From assembly GCF_000005505.3 (NCBI RefSeq), contig NC_016135.3, forward strand, positions 5,659,501 to 5,723,500: a stretch of DNA of 64,000 nucleotides, given 5' to 3'. Both the position numbers and the translations under genes were made by a program. Position 1 is the stretch's first letter; every line of letters starts with the position of its first letter. The notes beneath the pieces are model-generated. The model worked only from the letters and a program-made list of their open reading frames with translations. It had not been told where the DNA came from and did not search any database. Below are positions 45,079 to 55,700 of the stretch, piece after piece. Source of the DNA: Brachypodium distachyon (taxonomy: Eukaryota; Streptophyta; Magnoliopsida; Poales; Poaceae).

Positions 45079-45713
45079 CGATAAAAGCTTCATCCCAAAA
45101 CTTAAGAGGCATGGATGCATGCTCAAGAAGCGAGAGACCGACTTCAACAATGTGACGGTGTTTTCTTTCAGCAGAACCGTTTTGTTGATGAGCATAAGGA
45201 CAGGAAACATGATGAGTGATCCTTGTCCGCTTAAAGAAAGAGTTGAGTTTTTCATACTCTCCTCCCCAATCTGTTTGCATGGTGATTATTTTGCGATTAA
45301 ATCGCCTTTCAACAAGAGATTGAAATTCATGAAAAATTTGGAACACCTCAGATTTGAACTTAAGCAAAAAGATCCAAGTGAATTTGCTATAATCATCAAT
45401 GAAGCTAACATAATATTTCTTCCTTCCAATAGTATCAATGGCAGGACCCCATACATCCGAGAAGACAAGCTCTAAAGGAGCACTAGAAATACTGAAAGAC
45501 TTAGGATAGGGTAACTGATGACTCTTTGCCTTTTGACAGGCATCACACACGGACTCAACACCCGTCTCACTTGAGCAGGGTAGATTATTGTGACTAAGGA
45601 CACGCTGGACAATTGGCGACGAAGGATGGCCTAATCGACTGTGCCATCTTGAAGAAGAAGGCTTATTGACACCAAACACTTGTTTCCTGGACACGCACTC
45701 GGATGGGCCTGAA
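45079..45713 (-). pseudogene. C3 integrase core in inverted orientation
   Basis: The minus strand reads PSECVSRKQVFGVNKPSSS, the HHCC zinc site (WHSRLGHPSSPIVQRVL, CDACQKAKSHQLP), then LVFSDVWGPAI, SFIDDYSKFTWIFLL, MQTDWGGEY (Asn to Trp at the usual DNGGE site), QQNGSAERKHRHIVE and MPLKFWDEAFIAA. The protease to its left and the integrase C-terminus to its right are on the plus strand, so about 635 bp has been flipped. Breaks lie at about 45078 (after DHATR) and about 45713 (before LINRLPTKV). Confidence 0.88.
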
Positions 45714-46610
45714 GTTTGATTAATCGCCTACCCACTAAAGTCATTGACTTTGATACACCTCTTCATCGCTTGTTCAATGAACAACCAGACTACTCCAACT
45801 TGCGTGTGTTTGGCTGTGCGTGCTGGCCAAATTTGCGCCCATACAACTCTCGCAAGCTTCAATTTAGATCCAAGCAGTGCGTCTTCCTTGGGTATAGCAA
45901 TCTGCATAAGGGATTCAAGTGTCTAGATGTATCAGAAGGCCGCATCTATATTTCCCGCGACGTCATCTTTGATGAGAATGTCTTCCCGTTTTCCAAACTC
46001 AATCCCAACGCCGGAGCACTTATCCGATCTGAAATCCTTATGTTACCCCAAAATTCGACACATATGGATCATAGGGGCGATGCAGTAGTTGATCCATATG
46101 CTTGTGATCCTGTTAATCCTGCTGAAGTTCTGGCTGTGATTTCATGCAGGCGGAAGAGACAAACGACACGGAATTCCATCCGAATTCACCTGCGCAATCA
46201 TCAGGAACAGCAGGCGCCGATCCCGAGGAAGATCCTGTCTCACCTGGTTCCCCTGTCATGGCCTCGTCCGGGACAGGATCAACCTCGTCTGCCGTGCCGG
46301 ATTCTCCCACCTCCGCCAGCACGGGATCTTCTGCACTGGCCTCTCCACCTCCTGCATCGTTTCCGCCACCATCTCCGCCAAATCGTCATGTCACAAGGCT
46401 GCAGAATGGGATTGTGAAACCGAAACTGGTCAGTGATGGTACAGTCAGGTATGATGGTATTAAATTTGTTGGTTCTATTATCTCTAAGGAGCCACAAAGT
46501 CTGGAAGCTGCGCTTAGTGATAAAAATTGGAAATCTGCTATGGATGATGAGTTTTCTGCACTCATGAAAAACAAAACCTAGCACCTAGTACCACCTGAGA
46601 AAGGGAAGAA
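45714..46610 (+). pseudogene. C3 integrase C-terminus and linker
   Basis: LINRLPTKVIDFDTPLHRL and NLRVFGCACWPNLRP, then FLGYSNLHKGFKCLD and ISRDVIFDENVFPF, are the standard C-terminal integrase and linker motifs. A Pro/Ser-rich linker (46140-46390) with a frame change leads to NRHVTRLQNGIVKPK and WKSAMDDEFSALMKN, ended by TAG at 46579 in place of Trp. Confidence 0.85.
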
Positions 46611-46611
46611 C

Positions 46612-47640
46612 TTGATTGACTGTAAATGGGTTTACAAGATTAAAAGGAAAGCACATGGAACAATAGATAGATACAAAGAAAGACTTGTAGCAAAAGGCTT
46701 TGAACAGAGGTATGGGATCGATTATGAGGATACCTTTAGCCCTGTAGTTAAGGCAGCTACTATTAGACTTGTGTTGTCTGTTGCAGTGTCAAAAGGTTGG
46801 TGCGTTCATCAACTTGATGTGAAGAATGCGTTTCTCCATGGCGTTCTCGAGGAGGAGGATTATATGAGACAACCGCCTGGGTATGAGCTAAAGTCTAAAT
46901 ACAACTATGTGTGAAGATTAGACAAAGCTCTCCATGGTCTTAAACAAGCACCTAAGGCTTGGTATTCGAGGCTGAGTCAGCAGTTGCAGAGTCTTGGCTT
47001 TAGTCCTTCTAAGGCAGACACTTCACTTTTCTTCTATGTTAAAGGTGAAGTCATGATTTTTATGTTAGTATATGTTGACGACATAATAGTTGCAAGTTCC
47101 TCTCAGGAAACAACTGTGGCTCTGCTCAAAGATCTTGAGAAGGAGTTCGCTCTCAAGGATCTTGGGGACCTTCACTATTTCCTTGGAATTGAGGTTAAGA
47201 AGATGAAGGATGGTTTGAAGTTGACTCAAGAGAAATATGCTATCGATATTCTTAAGAGGGTGAATATGCACAGCTGCAAACCTTCGAGTACTCCTCTGTC
47301 AACTTTAGAAAAATTGTCCAGAGAAGAAGGAGAACTACTGAGTCAGGACGATGCTACAAAGTACAAAAGTATAGTAGGTGCTCTTCAATACCTTACATTG
47401 ACCAGGCCTGATATTTCCTTTTCTGTTAATAAGGTATGTCAGTTTTTGCATTCTCCCACAACTCATCATTGGACAACAGTAAAACGGATCCTGAGATATC
47501 TCAGAGGTTCTCTTGGTGTTGGACTGAAAATTGCAAGAAGTAGTTCAACCTTGGTCAGCGCTTTCTCGGATGCTGACTGGGCCGGTTGTCCAGATGACAG
47601 AAGGTCAACCGGTGGATTTGTTGTATTCTTTGGCTCCAAT
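46612..47640 (+). pseudogene. C3 reverse transcriptase
   Basis: [40 protein letters not shown] and [17 protein letters not shown] are followed by a TGA at 46912. Then come [32 protein letters not shown] (catalytic DD), [29 protein letters not shown] and the RNase H start ([20 protein letters not shown]). The frame is cut by the solo LTR at 47641 and resumes at 49403. Confidence 0.9.
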
Positions 47641-49402
47641 TGTTGGAAATATGCCCTAGAGGCAATAATAAATATGTTATTATCATATTTTCTTGTTCTT
47701 GATAAATGTTTATTATCCATGCTTTAATTGTATTAATAGGAAACTAAATACATGTGTGGATAAATAAACAAATACTGTGTCCCTAATATGCCTCTACAAG
47801 ATTAGCTCGTTGATTAAAAGATGGTTAAGGTTTCCTAACCACAGACATGTGTTGTCATTTAATAACGAGGTCATATCATTAGGAGAATGATGTGATGGAC
47901 AGACCCAAACCTAAGCATAGCTTTTGATTGTGTCACTTAAGTTTAAATTGCTAATGCTTTTATTATGTCAAGTATCATTTCCTTAGACCATGAGATCATG
48001 ACACTCCCTTGTACCAGAAGAATACTTTGTGGACGTCAACCGTCATCTCGTAACTGGGTGATCATAAAGGTGTTCTTCAGGTATCTCAGAAGGTGCCTTT
48101 TGGGTTGTATGGATCAAGACTGGGATTTGTCACTCCATGTGACGGAGAGATATCTTTGGGCCCTCTCGGTAATATAACATCCTAATGAGCTTGCAAGCAT
48201 GTGACTAATGTGTTTAGTCATGGGGATATTATATTGCGGTACAAGTAAAGAGAACTTACCGGTAACGAGATCGAACTAGGTATGGTGATACCACGATCAA
48301 ATCTCGGGCAAGTAATATATCGCGAGACAAAGAGAATTGGATACAGGATTAATTGAATCCTCGACATAGTGGTTCAACTGATGAGATCTTCGTGGAATAT
48401 GTGGGAGCCATTATGGACATCTAGGTCCCACTATTGGTTATTGATCAAAGAGGTGTCTCGGTCATGTCCACATGTTCTCGAACCCGTAGGGTCACACACT
48501 TAACGCTTAATGTCGCCAGGGTTCGATGAGATAAATAGATGGTGATAGCGAAGTTTTGTTCGGAGTCTCGGATGGGATCCGGGACGTCACGGGGAGTCAC
48601 GGGAATGTTCTGGTAATCTTCAGAAGGCATCGGAAGGTTTTAGAAATGTTCTAGAGGTTCCGGAAGTTCTCGGAATGTTTCAGAATATTTAAGAGAATTT
48701 AATTGGGCTTCTGTAGTAATTAATTAGAAAGATCTAATTAATATCCCCTAATGGGCCTAGGCCCATTAGGGGAAAGGGGAGGCAGAAACTCCACCGTACG
48801 TGGAGAGGCACATGGGAAAGGGAGGGAGTCCTCCCGGGATTCCTCTTTCCCTGGCCGGCCACATCTACAGAAAAGGAAAGGGGCGAAATTGAGGCAAGTT
48901 AATTCCTATAGGGGTTACTTACCTAGCTAGGCAAGGAAGGAAAGAGCAGATTGTCTCCTCTGCCAGCCTTGCCGCCAGTCTTCTCCCCTATATAAGGAGG
49001 GGAGGGGCTGCCCCTGGATTAACCCTGCTCCTCTCCCTGACCTCCTCCTCTCACGCGCACGGTGAAGCCTTGCCCGTGGAGAACTCCACCATATCCTACA
49101 CCACGCCGTCGTGCTGCTGGAATCTCATCGACCTCTTCCCCTCGCTTGCTGGATCAACAAGGAGGAGACGACGTGAAGCTGAACGTGTGGATATCAAGGA
49201 GGTGACGTCGTTTTTGCACTGAGATTGATCTCATCGAAAGTTCCACTACGCCAACAACGATCCCGTTATCGTAACGCTTTGTGGTCTACGAGGGTATGAT
49301 GCTCATTATCCCTCTCGTTACTTACATCTACTAGATATGATCTTGGGTTTCTTCCACACATCTCGTAGGAATTTTTTTGTTTTCCAAGCAACGAACCCAA
49401 CA
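47641..49402 (+). mobile_element. Solo BARE/Angela-type copia LTR
   Basis: TGTTGGAAATATGCCCTAGA at 47641 is the hallmark start of BARE/Angela/WIS LTRs; the end GAACCCAACA at 49402 fits too. The flanks CCAAT (47636-47640) and GCAAT (49403-49407) form a TSD with one mismatch. The TATA box is CTATATAAGG at about 48989. Length 1762 bp. It interrupts the C3 RNase H between SN and LIAWSSRKQ. Confidence 0.93.
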
Positions 49403-49779
49403 GCAATCTCATAGCATGGAGTTCTCGGAAACAAGCGACTATCTCAAGGTCTACTACAGAGGCAGAATACAAGGCATTGGCAAATGCTACGGCAGAATTG
49501 ATATGGGTGCAAACACTTTTGAGTGAACTTGGTATCTCACACTCGCATACTGTCAGATTGTGGTGTGACAACATTGGAGCAACTTACTTGTCTGCAAATC
49601 CGGTGTTTCATGCTCGTACAAAGCATATAGAAGTTGACTATCACTTTGTTCGAGAGAGGGTTGCACAAAGGCTGCTTGATATTCGTTTTATACCTACTGG
49701 TGACCAGCTTGCTGATGATTTTACGAAGGCCTTTCAACTCGGCAGCTTGAGAATTTCAGGCACAATCTCAACTTGGTGA
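49403..49779 (+). pseudogene. C3 RNase H C-terminal part
   Basis: [69 protein letters not shown] and [11 protein letters not shown] carry the remaining RNase H acidic residues and the conserved polyprotein end. It stops at 49779, and the polypurine tract TTGAGGGGGAG lies at 49788-49798. Confidence 0.9.
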
Positions 49780-49798
49780 AGTTGTGATTGAGGGGGAG

Positions 49799-50036
49799 TG
49801 TTAACAGATGAGTTTGGATATGTGCAGATCCTACCTTGTGTAATGGGTTGTTGTAAACAGCTTCGGTATATTTGTTGTAGCCGGCTGTTAGTAGATAGAC
49901 TCAGGTAGTTAGGGTTGTTTTCCGTATCCTACCCGATTGTAATCTCTCCTGATGTAATCTCTGTTTTCCCTATAAATACACTACGCGGCCCTGGCGAAGG
50001 GTTCAACGCTTCCCATATCGTCTCTGTTACTTTACA
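49799..50036 (+). mobile_element. C3 3' LTR
   Basis: 238 bp, TGTTAACAGATGAG to CTGTTACTTTACA, with CCTATAAATACAC as TATA. GTCCT follows (50037-50041). Confidence 0.92.
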
Positions 50037-50041
50037 GTCCT

Positions 50042-50553
50042 AACTTAGCCCGGGCTTTCGAGACGACCATGGAGGCCGATCGAATTCGATCCGTTCCTTT
50101 CTGCGAGAGAACCTTCGGCTGTTCTCTTCTTCCTTTCCCTCTCCCAAAAGCCCATTTCCCAAATTAAAAATCCTCATCCAAATTTTGCTTTTTTTCTAGC
50201 GCTATCCAAATTTTGCTAGGGAAGCAAATACCTTTGGGCTCCGCTCCGGCGAGGCCATCACAGGCCATTTTTTCTCTAGATTCTCTCATGGGCTTGTTGA
50301 TGTGCGGCTCAACATTGGAGTTTGGACTTTTGTTGTGGTCTGCTCTCTAACAGGTAGATGGAATTAAGCGTAAACAAGTCCTTGCCTAAATCTCGTGATC
50401 GATGACCTGCGCCTTTGCTCTCCAGCCAGTAGAGCATCATTGTCGCTATCGCCTTGGACACCCGTTCAAAATACGTTTCATAGAGGAACATGCTAGCATG
50501 TTGCAGTTACAGTGTGCAAAACATGCACATGTTTTCAAAAGATTACTACTCGG
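50042..50553. other. No gene recognised
   Basis: CT-rich and mixed sequence with only short ORFs. It probably belongs to the pre-insertion genomic layer. Confidence 0.4.
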
Positions 50554-50625
50554 TACTCCCTCGTATCTGTCTCAGCTTCAAAGGTAGTTCAAAGCTGCGA
50601 CACTTATTTTGAATCAGAGATAGTA
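50554..50625. mobile_element. Small Stowaway-like MITE
   Basis: TACTCCCTCGTATCTGTCTC at the left and GACACTTATTTTGAATCAGA...TA at the right form imperfect inverted ends flanked by TA. The size (about 70 bp), CTCCCTC start and GACACTTATTTTG phrase are typical of Tc1/Mariner-derived Stowaway MITEs in grasses. Confidence 0.75.
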
Positions 50626-50827
50626 GAAGATTTTTCATGAAATTAAACAAAGGTTAGAACTTCCTTCTCGATGGAAAAACAGTCGCATATCAAGATCAAA
50701 TTCCTTATTTACACAGTCACCGCCGCAGGCGAATAAACTTTCAATACAAAACCAGCAAGTTCGCCAACACGATGCCTACGTACATGCGGAACGAAGAAAA
50801 AGACACGTACGGTTCACCTATCAGCTG

Positions 50828-51166
50828 CTAAAATCCTGGAACGAGCATGGTAGAGAACCAGATGACGAGGTCGTCAGCGAGGGGCTCGCCGCTGTGCTTG
50901 GCCGCCGCCGCTTGCCTGCTGTTAGCGTCGACGACGTAGACGCGGCAGAGCGGGCACGTCCGCTTGCAGAGGGCAAGCCACCGGTCGACGCAGTCCCGGT
51001 GGAACGCGTGCCGGCACGGCAGCCGCCGCGTGGCTTCGCCGGCGCGGATCCTCGACAGGCACACGCAGCACTCCGTCGGAGCGCCGTCGACATCCAGCTG
51101 CTTCGCTTCCGACGGCGGTATCTTGATGCACAGCATCTTGGAGATGTAGGAGAGGAGGTAGCTCAT
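50828..51166 (-). CDS. Small RING-H2 finger protein (putative E3 ubiquitin ligase)
   Basis: An intact single-exon ORF of 112 codons on the minus strand, ATG at 51166. Residues 33-74 form a RING-H2: C33-x2-C36, C51-x-H53, H56-x2-C59, C71-x2-C74, with the hydrophobic/aromatic positions usual for E2 contact (LPCRHAFHRDC, DRWLALCKRTCPLC). The N-terminus (MSYLLSYISKMLCIKI) is hydrophobic and short. The C-terminus ends LVIWFSTMLVPGF. Size and layout resemble small plant RHA/XERICO-type RING proteins, which ubiquitinate target proteins; the substrate is unknown. A minus-strand TATATAT lies at about 51427-51435. It is the only ORF in the window that looks like an undamaged host gene. Expression is not shown. 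Confidence 0.8.
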   Translation of the reverse strand: MSYLLSYISKMLCIKIPPSEAKQLDVDGAPTECCVCLSRIRAGEATRRLPCRHAFHRDCVDRWLALCKRTCPLCRVYVVDANSRQAAAAKHSGEPLADDLVIWFSTMLVPGF

Positions 51167-52284
51167 GATTCACAAATTAAACGCAGCAGCTAGCTAGCTA
51201 CCTGCAAGAAGATCCAAGTCTGGTGTTGATCGGGAGAGGAGGATATGTAATGCGCGTTGCTGTCTTTAGGTCAGGGGTCATGGGACAGGTGGTAGTACGT
51301 ACTAACGCTTTGTTGGTAAGGGTGGTTGCTACTTGCTCATATTGGAGTGTGTTGAGAGATCGACATTGGAAGGTGCACCTACACTCTTCAACTTTCTTTA
51401 GCACCAAACCCCTGGATAAAGCAGGTGATATATATGTGCACACAATAACGTATGTTCACAGGAACTACATGCATGTCGTTGTCAGGGAAGAAAACTATGT
51501 GCAATTAATCAACAACATTAGCTAATGTGTTCATTTCAATTGCCGGGCCCACTTTTTTAATTTGGAAACACAGAATGGGGTTTCATATTTAAAAATTCAA
51601 CAAGACTCAACCAAAACGACTTCTTTCTCGATGAGTGGAAACAATAACCCACAAGGTTGTCAGGTGGCGTTGGTTTTCATTTGTATGATTTATCAATTTT
51701 GTTTGCTTACGCTATGCAACTGCCGAAGATACTTTGCCTCTTAGTGATTCAGGTGTATTTGTTAGTTCCTGACTATTTTCATAAGATGAGCTTTTAACAA
51801 TATCATATCCTCATAGCTTGAGGGATATTTAAGGTACATACCTTTACCCGGCGATTTGGCCAACTCACTTTTCTGGTCATTAAGTCCTCAGTTTATTCGG
51901 ATCTTGCGTCACACTTTTCTCCAAAGCGTTGCTTCTTGACACGCGAGTGTATAAAATTTCAACAAGACTCAACCAAAACGACTTCTTCTCGATGAGTGGA
52001 AACAATTGTTCGACGAGATTTTGTACCAGAATCTCTCCTAGTGAATAAAGAAACATGATGATCATACCACATAATTGCATATATGAGAAGTGCATGGAGC
52101 AGTGCATGCCCGTGAATTATATTAAAAGGTATAGAGTATAAGTGCATACTTGGAAAAGGAAAAAATAGATTGGGCCAAACATGATGATCTTTGGGCTGAG
52201 ACCAAACCGGCAAGCTAATTAATTAGACACCGGCCACATGCATGTATCATCAGTAGACACGAGCTACTTCGAAAAGGAAAAAGT
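51167..52284. other. Upstream region of the RING gene; one short duplicated block
   Basis: Contains an AGCT simple repeat (about 51190-51203), the presumed RING promoter and AT-rich sequence. AAGACTCAACCAAAACGACT with its flanks occurs at about 51601 and again at about 51963, each followed by CTCGATGAGTGGAAACAA. No other gene is seen. Confidence 0.55.
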
Positions 52285-52296
52285 AGATTAACTTCT

Positions 52297-54058
52297 TTTT
52301 TTTTAGGGGAAGCTTTAGGTCATAAGGCCTATAGCAATTCTATTAATAAATAAGATAAATATTTACAAATAATTACAAGCAGTGTCTATCTGAAGTTTTC
52401 AATCCATGATTGCATGGCATGGTACTTCTTTCTTTTGGCTATATGAAAGACCAAGTTGAGCTCATCTTTGAAGATGCGTCTGCATCTGTATAGTGATGGA
52501 TTGAGTCCATTGAATATGCAGTCATCGCGTGTCCTTCAGACACTCCAGTTAACTGTAGTGATGATCTCCATGTGAAAAGAGACTTGAAGAGCCTGCTTGA
52601 TGCCCATGATGTTGTCATGAACAGATGGTTGGGATGTGAATGTCGGACAAATATATCTCCAGCATGTCAATGCAAAGGGACAAGAGAAGAAAATGTGATC
52701 TCTGGATTCCAGCTGGTATTGGTTGCAGAGGATGCAATTGTAGTCCTGTAAGTGGAAGTTCTTCTTTTGAAGCATGGCCCGAGTGTTGAGTCCATCAATC
52801 AAAAGGAGCCACATGAAGACTTTACGTTTGAGTTGGCAACAGGATGACCAATTCCACTTGAGTTATGTTCATGCGTTATGTTCATGCTTGAGATAAGCTG
52901 AGTGAATTCCTGGAACTGTTGATGAGCTTCAGAAGACAGTGGCAGGTGAAAAAGATCGGTGAGCTCTTGTTGATTAGCAATGTTCCAGTTGGTGGAGAAC
53001 TGATTGATGACAAAGGAGTGAAGTTGTGGCCAAGTGTGGGGCAAGTGAAATATCATTCCATCTATCCAGCCAAAAGAGAACCGTATTCCCAGTCTGAGCC
53101 TTGCAGTGTGCAATGTCCTTGAATTCAGATAATTGCTTCAATGTGTCTTTCTACCAGAATGATGCCTCAGGTGTAGTATGTATGGGCAGATCATGTGAAT
53201 AGTATTGCTCCCATACTAGATTAACCCATGGAAGATTAACTTTGTTGTAAAATTTATGCAGATTCTTCATGATCAGAGCTTTGTTTTGCAATTCAGGTTG
53301 ATGACACCAAGTCCCCCTTCTTCTTTCGGCCTGCAAACCATTTCCCATGCCGCTAGAGGTGGATTTTTCTTTGTAAGGTCCTGACCATGCCAAAGGCAGT
53401 GTCTTCTATATTTGTCAATCTGCGTTATCACACCTTTAGGCAGGATGAATGTGCTCATCTGGAATGTGGTTAGGGCAGATAGGACAGAGTTGACTAGTTG
53501 CAATTTCCCTCCATATGAGAGCATACCGGAAAAACAAGAAATTCTGTTTTCAATTCTTTTGATCATAGGCATGAATTCCTCAATTTTTGGTTTGGTTGTA
53601 CCAAGTGGGAGAGTGCCCATCTGACAGGCAAGTGTATCAGCAAAGTATTGTCCCCTTTCAGCAGTCAAGTTAAGTGGGATCATGCTCGATTTGTGAAAGT
53701 TAACTTTGAGTTCAGTGGATGCATAAAACTGATGCAGGATGTCTTGGAGAATTTGGAGTTGGTTTTCATCTGCCTTCATGATAATCAGAATGTCATCAGC
53801 ATATTGGATGATAGAGAAATCTGGGCAAGCAGTTGAGTTGATTGGTCTTTCAAGTTGTCCCTGGTGCATGGCCTCATTAAGAGCGGTCTGGAGAAGATCA
53901 GCAACGATGACAAATATTAGAGGGGATAGTGGGTCACCTTGTCTAACTCCCCTCTTGCAGTGAATCATTTTACCTGACACACCATTAAGGAGAATCTGTG
54001 AGGTAGCAGAGTGTAGGATGCTATTGATCCATTGACACCATTTGGCTCCGAATCCCAT
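52297..54058 (-). mobile_element. LINE copy A, 5' truncated
   Basis: Minus-strand LINE ending in an A-run (plus T-run 52296-52304). AGATTAACTTCT (52285-52296) on the 3' side and AGATTACCTTCT (54059-54070) on the 5' side form a 12-bp TSD with one mismatch, as expected for target-primed insertion. Only the second half of ORF2 is kept. Confidence 0.88.
52536..54058 (-). pseudogene. LINE-A ORF2: reverse transcriptase and zf-RVT end
   Basis: From 54058 (minus) the frame reads GFGAKWCQWINSILHSATS, RQGDPLSPLIFVIVADLL, the catalytic YADDILII, and the thumb region (ISCFSGMLSYGGKLQLVNSV, WEMVCRPKEEGGLGVINL) to 53273. After frame changes a WF/HLP region and the zf-RVT motif (CILCNQYQLESRDHIFFSC) end near 52536. 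The endonuclease and ORF1 are missing because of 5' truncation. Confidence 0.88.
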
Positions 54059-54110
54059 AGATTACCTTCTGAATGCTGCAGGCCTAACGTCCGCATGAGG
54101 AATTTGGCTG

Positions 54111-55700
54111 CTACTTAAGGAAATATGCAAAGCTTAGAGCCCGGGAAGAAAGCCGACCAGAAATATCTCTAACCCATCTGTTGTTGGCGATGGCTGCAGC
54201 AACCGAAATGCCAGAGTCATGGACAAAAGTGAATAATATAGGAACCAAGTCTTGCACCGCGCGACCACCAGGTAGCCAATTGTCGGACCAGAATTTCGCC
54301 CTGAAGCCATCCCCCACCTGAATAACCATAGCTGTCTTACAAAGATCAACGGCGTCACGGTCGTCATTTGTCGGCGTCAGAGACCACGGCCGAGGGTCGG
54401 TCGCCCATTTCATCCAAAGCCACCTACAGCGGAGAGCGGTTCCGAAGAGCTGCAGGTTGAGAACACCGAGTCCACCCACCTCCAATGGACGGCAAACCCA
54501 CGACCAGGGGACGAGACAGTGGCCTCCATTGATCTCATCCTCCCCCTTCCAAACAAAAGCACGGCAGCCACGATTGATTATGTCCAGAGCCCATTGTGGA
54601 AGCTGCAGCACGGACAACAGATGCAGGGGAAGTACCATGAGAACCGAGCGGGTAAGAGTTAGCCTCCCGCCCTTGGTCAGAAGCTTCGGCTTCCATCCTT
54701 CTAACTTGTTTGAGAATTTGTCGATGAGAGGCCACAAATCAACTCTTCGAAGCGACCAATTGACAGGGGAAGACCGAGATAGGTGATAGGGAAGTCTTTT
54801 CGGATGCACCGGAAGTGATCAGCAACCATCTGAGATGTTTCCTCGCTGCAGCAAATACAAGAAATAGAGCTCTTTTGCAGGTTAACCCGAAGGCCCGAGG
54901 ACTCAGCAAAGAGGCCGAGGGCAGCAGATATGACCTCCAAATCCACCGGCGTCGGTCTGAAGAACAGAACAACATCATCTGCATATATGGATGCTCGTGG
55001 GATTCTGCGGTCGAAGCCAAGATTAGATAGCAAGGCGTGTTCAGATGCCCACTGAAGAATGGCGTGGAGAGAATCCATGGCAAGAATAAAAAGGGCGAGA
55101 GACAGGGGATCTCCCTGACGAACTCCCCTTGACAAATGGATCGGAAGACCCTTCTCCCCATTGATCATGACCACAGTGCAGGCGGAGGAGAGCAGGCCAC
55201 AGATCCAAGTACACCAGCGGGTCCCGAAGCCTCTGTGCCTAAGGACTTCAAGAAGGAATTCCCACGACAGAGTGTCGAACGCCTTTAGATGTCAATTTTC
55301 ATCAAAACCACTGATTTGTGCTTCCTGTGGAGGGATTTAGCAATATTAGCCACCAACTTGAAATTTTCATGGATGCTCCTGGTGTGAACAAAAGCACTCT
55401 GGGCCGGGGAATAAGAGATGGAAGCATAGGTGCTAGGCGTGCGGCGAGGAGTTTGGCGAAGATTTTGGAGAACCCATGAATCAAGCTGATTGGACGAAAT
55501 TGAGTAATATCCACAGGATTATTCTTCTTCGGGAGAAAGAGTCAAAATGGAGGTGTTCAGGCGCGTGAAGTTGCGGAAGCAGCCTTGGTGCAGCAGGTTC
55601 AGAGCAGCAAGGAGGTCTTGAGCAATAACTTCCCAACAAATTTTAAAGAAAAGGCCAGAGAAACCGTCTGGTCCAGGCGCCCGATCCGAAGGCATCTCAA
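54111..55700 (-). pseudogene. LINE-B reverse transcriptase
   Basis: RT blocks appear in several frames: RAPGPDGFSGLFFKICWE (about 55680), FRPISLIHGFSKIFAKLL (about 55490), a short gap, then RQGDPLSLALFILAMDSL and the catalytic YADDVVLFF (about 54980), LPLSIGRFEELI, GWKPKLLTKGGRLTLTRS and PLEVGGLGVLNL. At least three frameshifts and no zf-RVT end. Confidence 0.85.

Larger units (their letters stand above)
9873..50036 (+). mobile_element. Copia element C3 (short-LTR type), interrupted
   Basis: The element starts TGTTAACAG at 9873 and ends TTTACA at 50036. GTCCT lies on both sides (9868-9872 and 50037-50041), a perfect 5-bp TSD. Its 5' LTR (9873-9908 plus 43567-43741) is split by a 33.7-kb insertion; the intact 3' LTR is 49799-50036 (238 bp). 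PBS TGGTATCAGAGCC is at 43742, and the polypurine tract TTGAGGGGGAG abuts 49799. Short LTRs and a UBN2-type gag suggest the Ale/Retrofit-like lineage. The body is about 6.5 kb including a solo BARE-like LTR. It carries several stops and an internal inversion, so it is dead. Confidence 0.85.
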
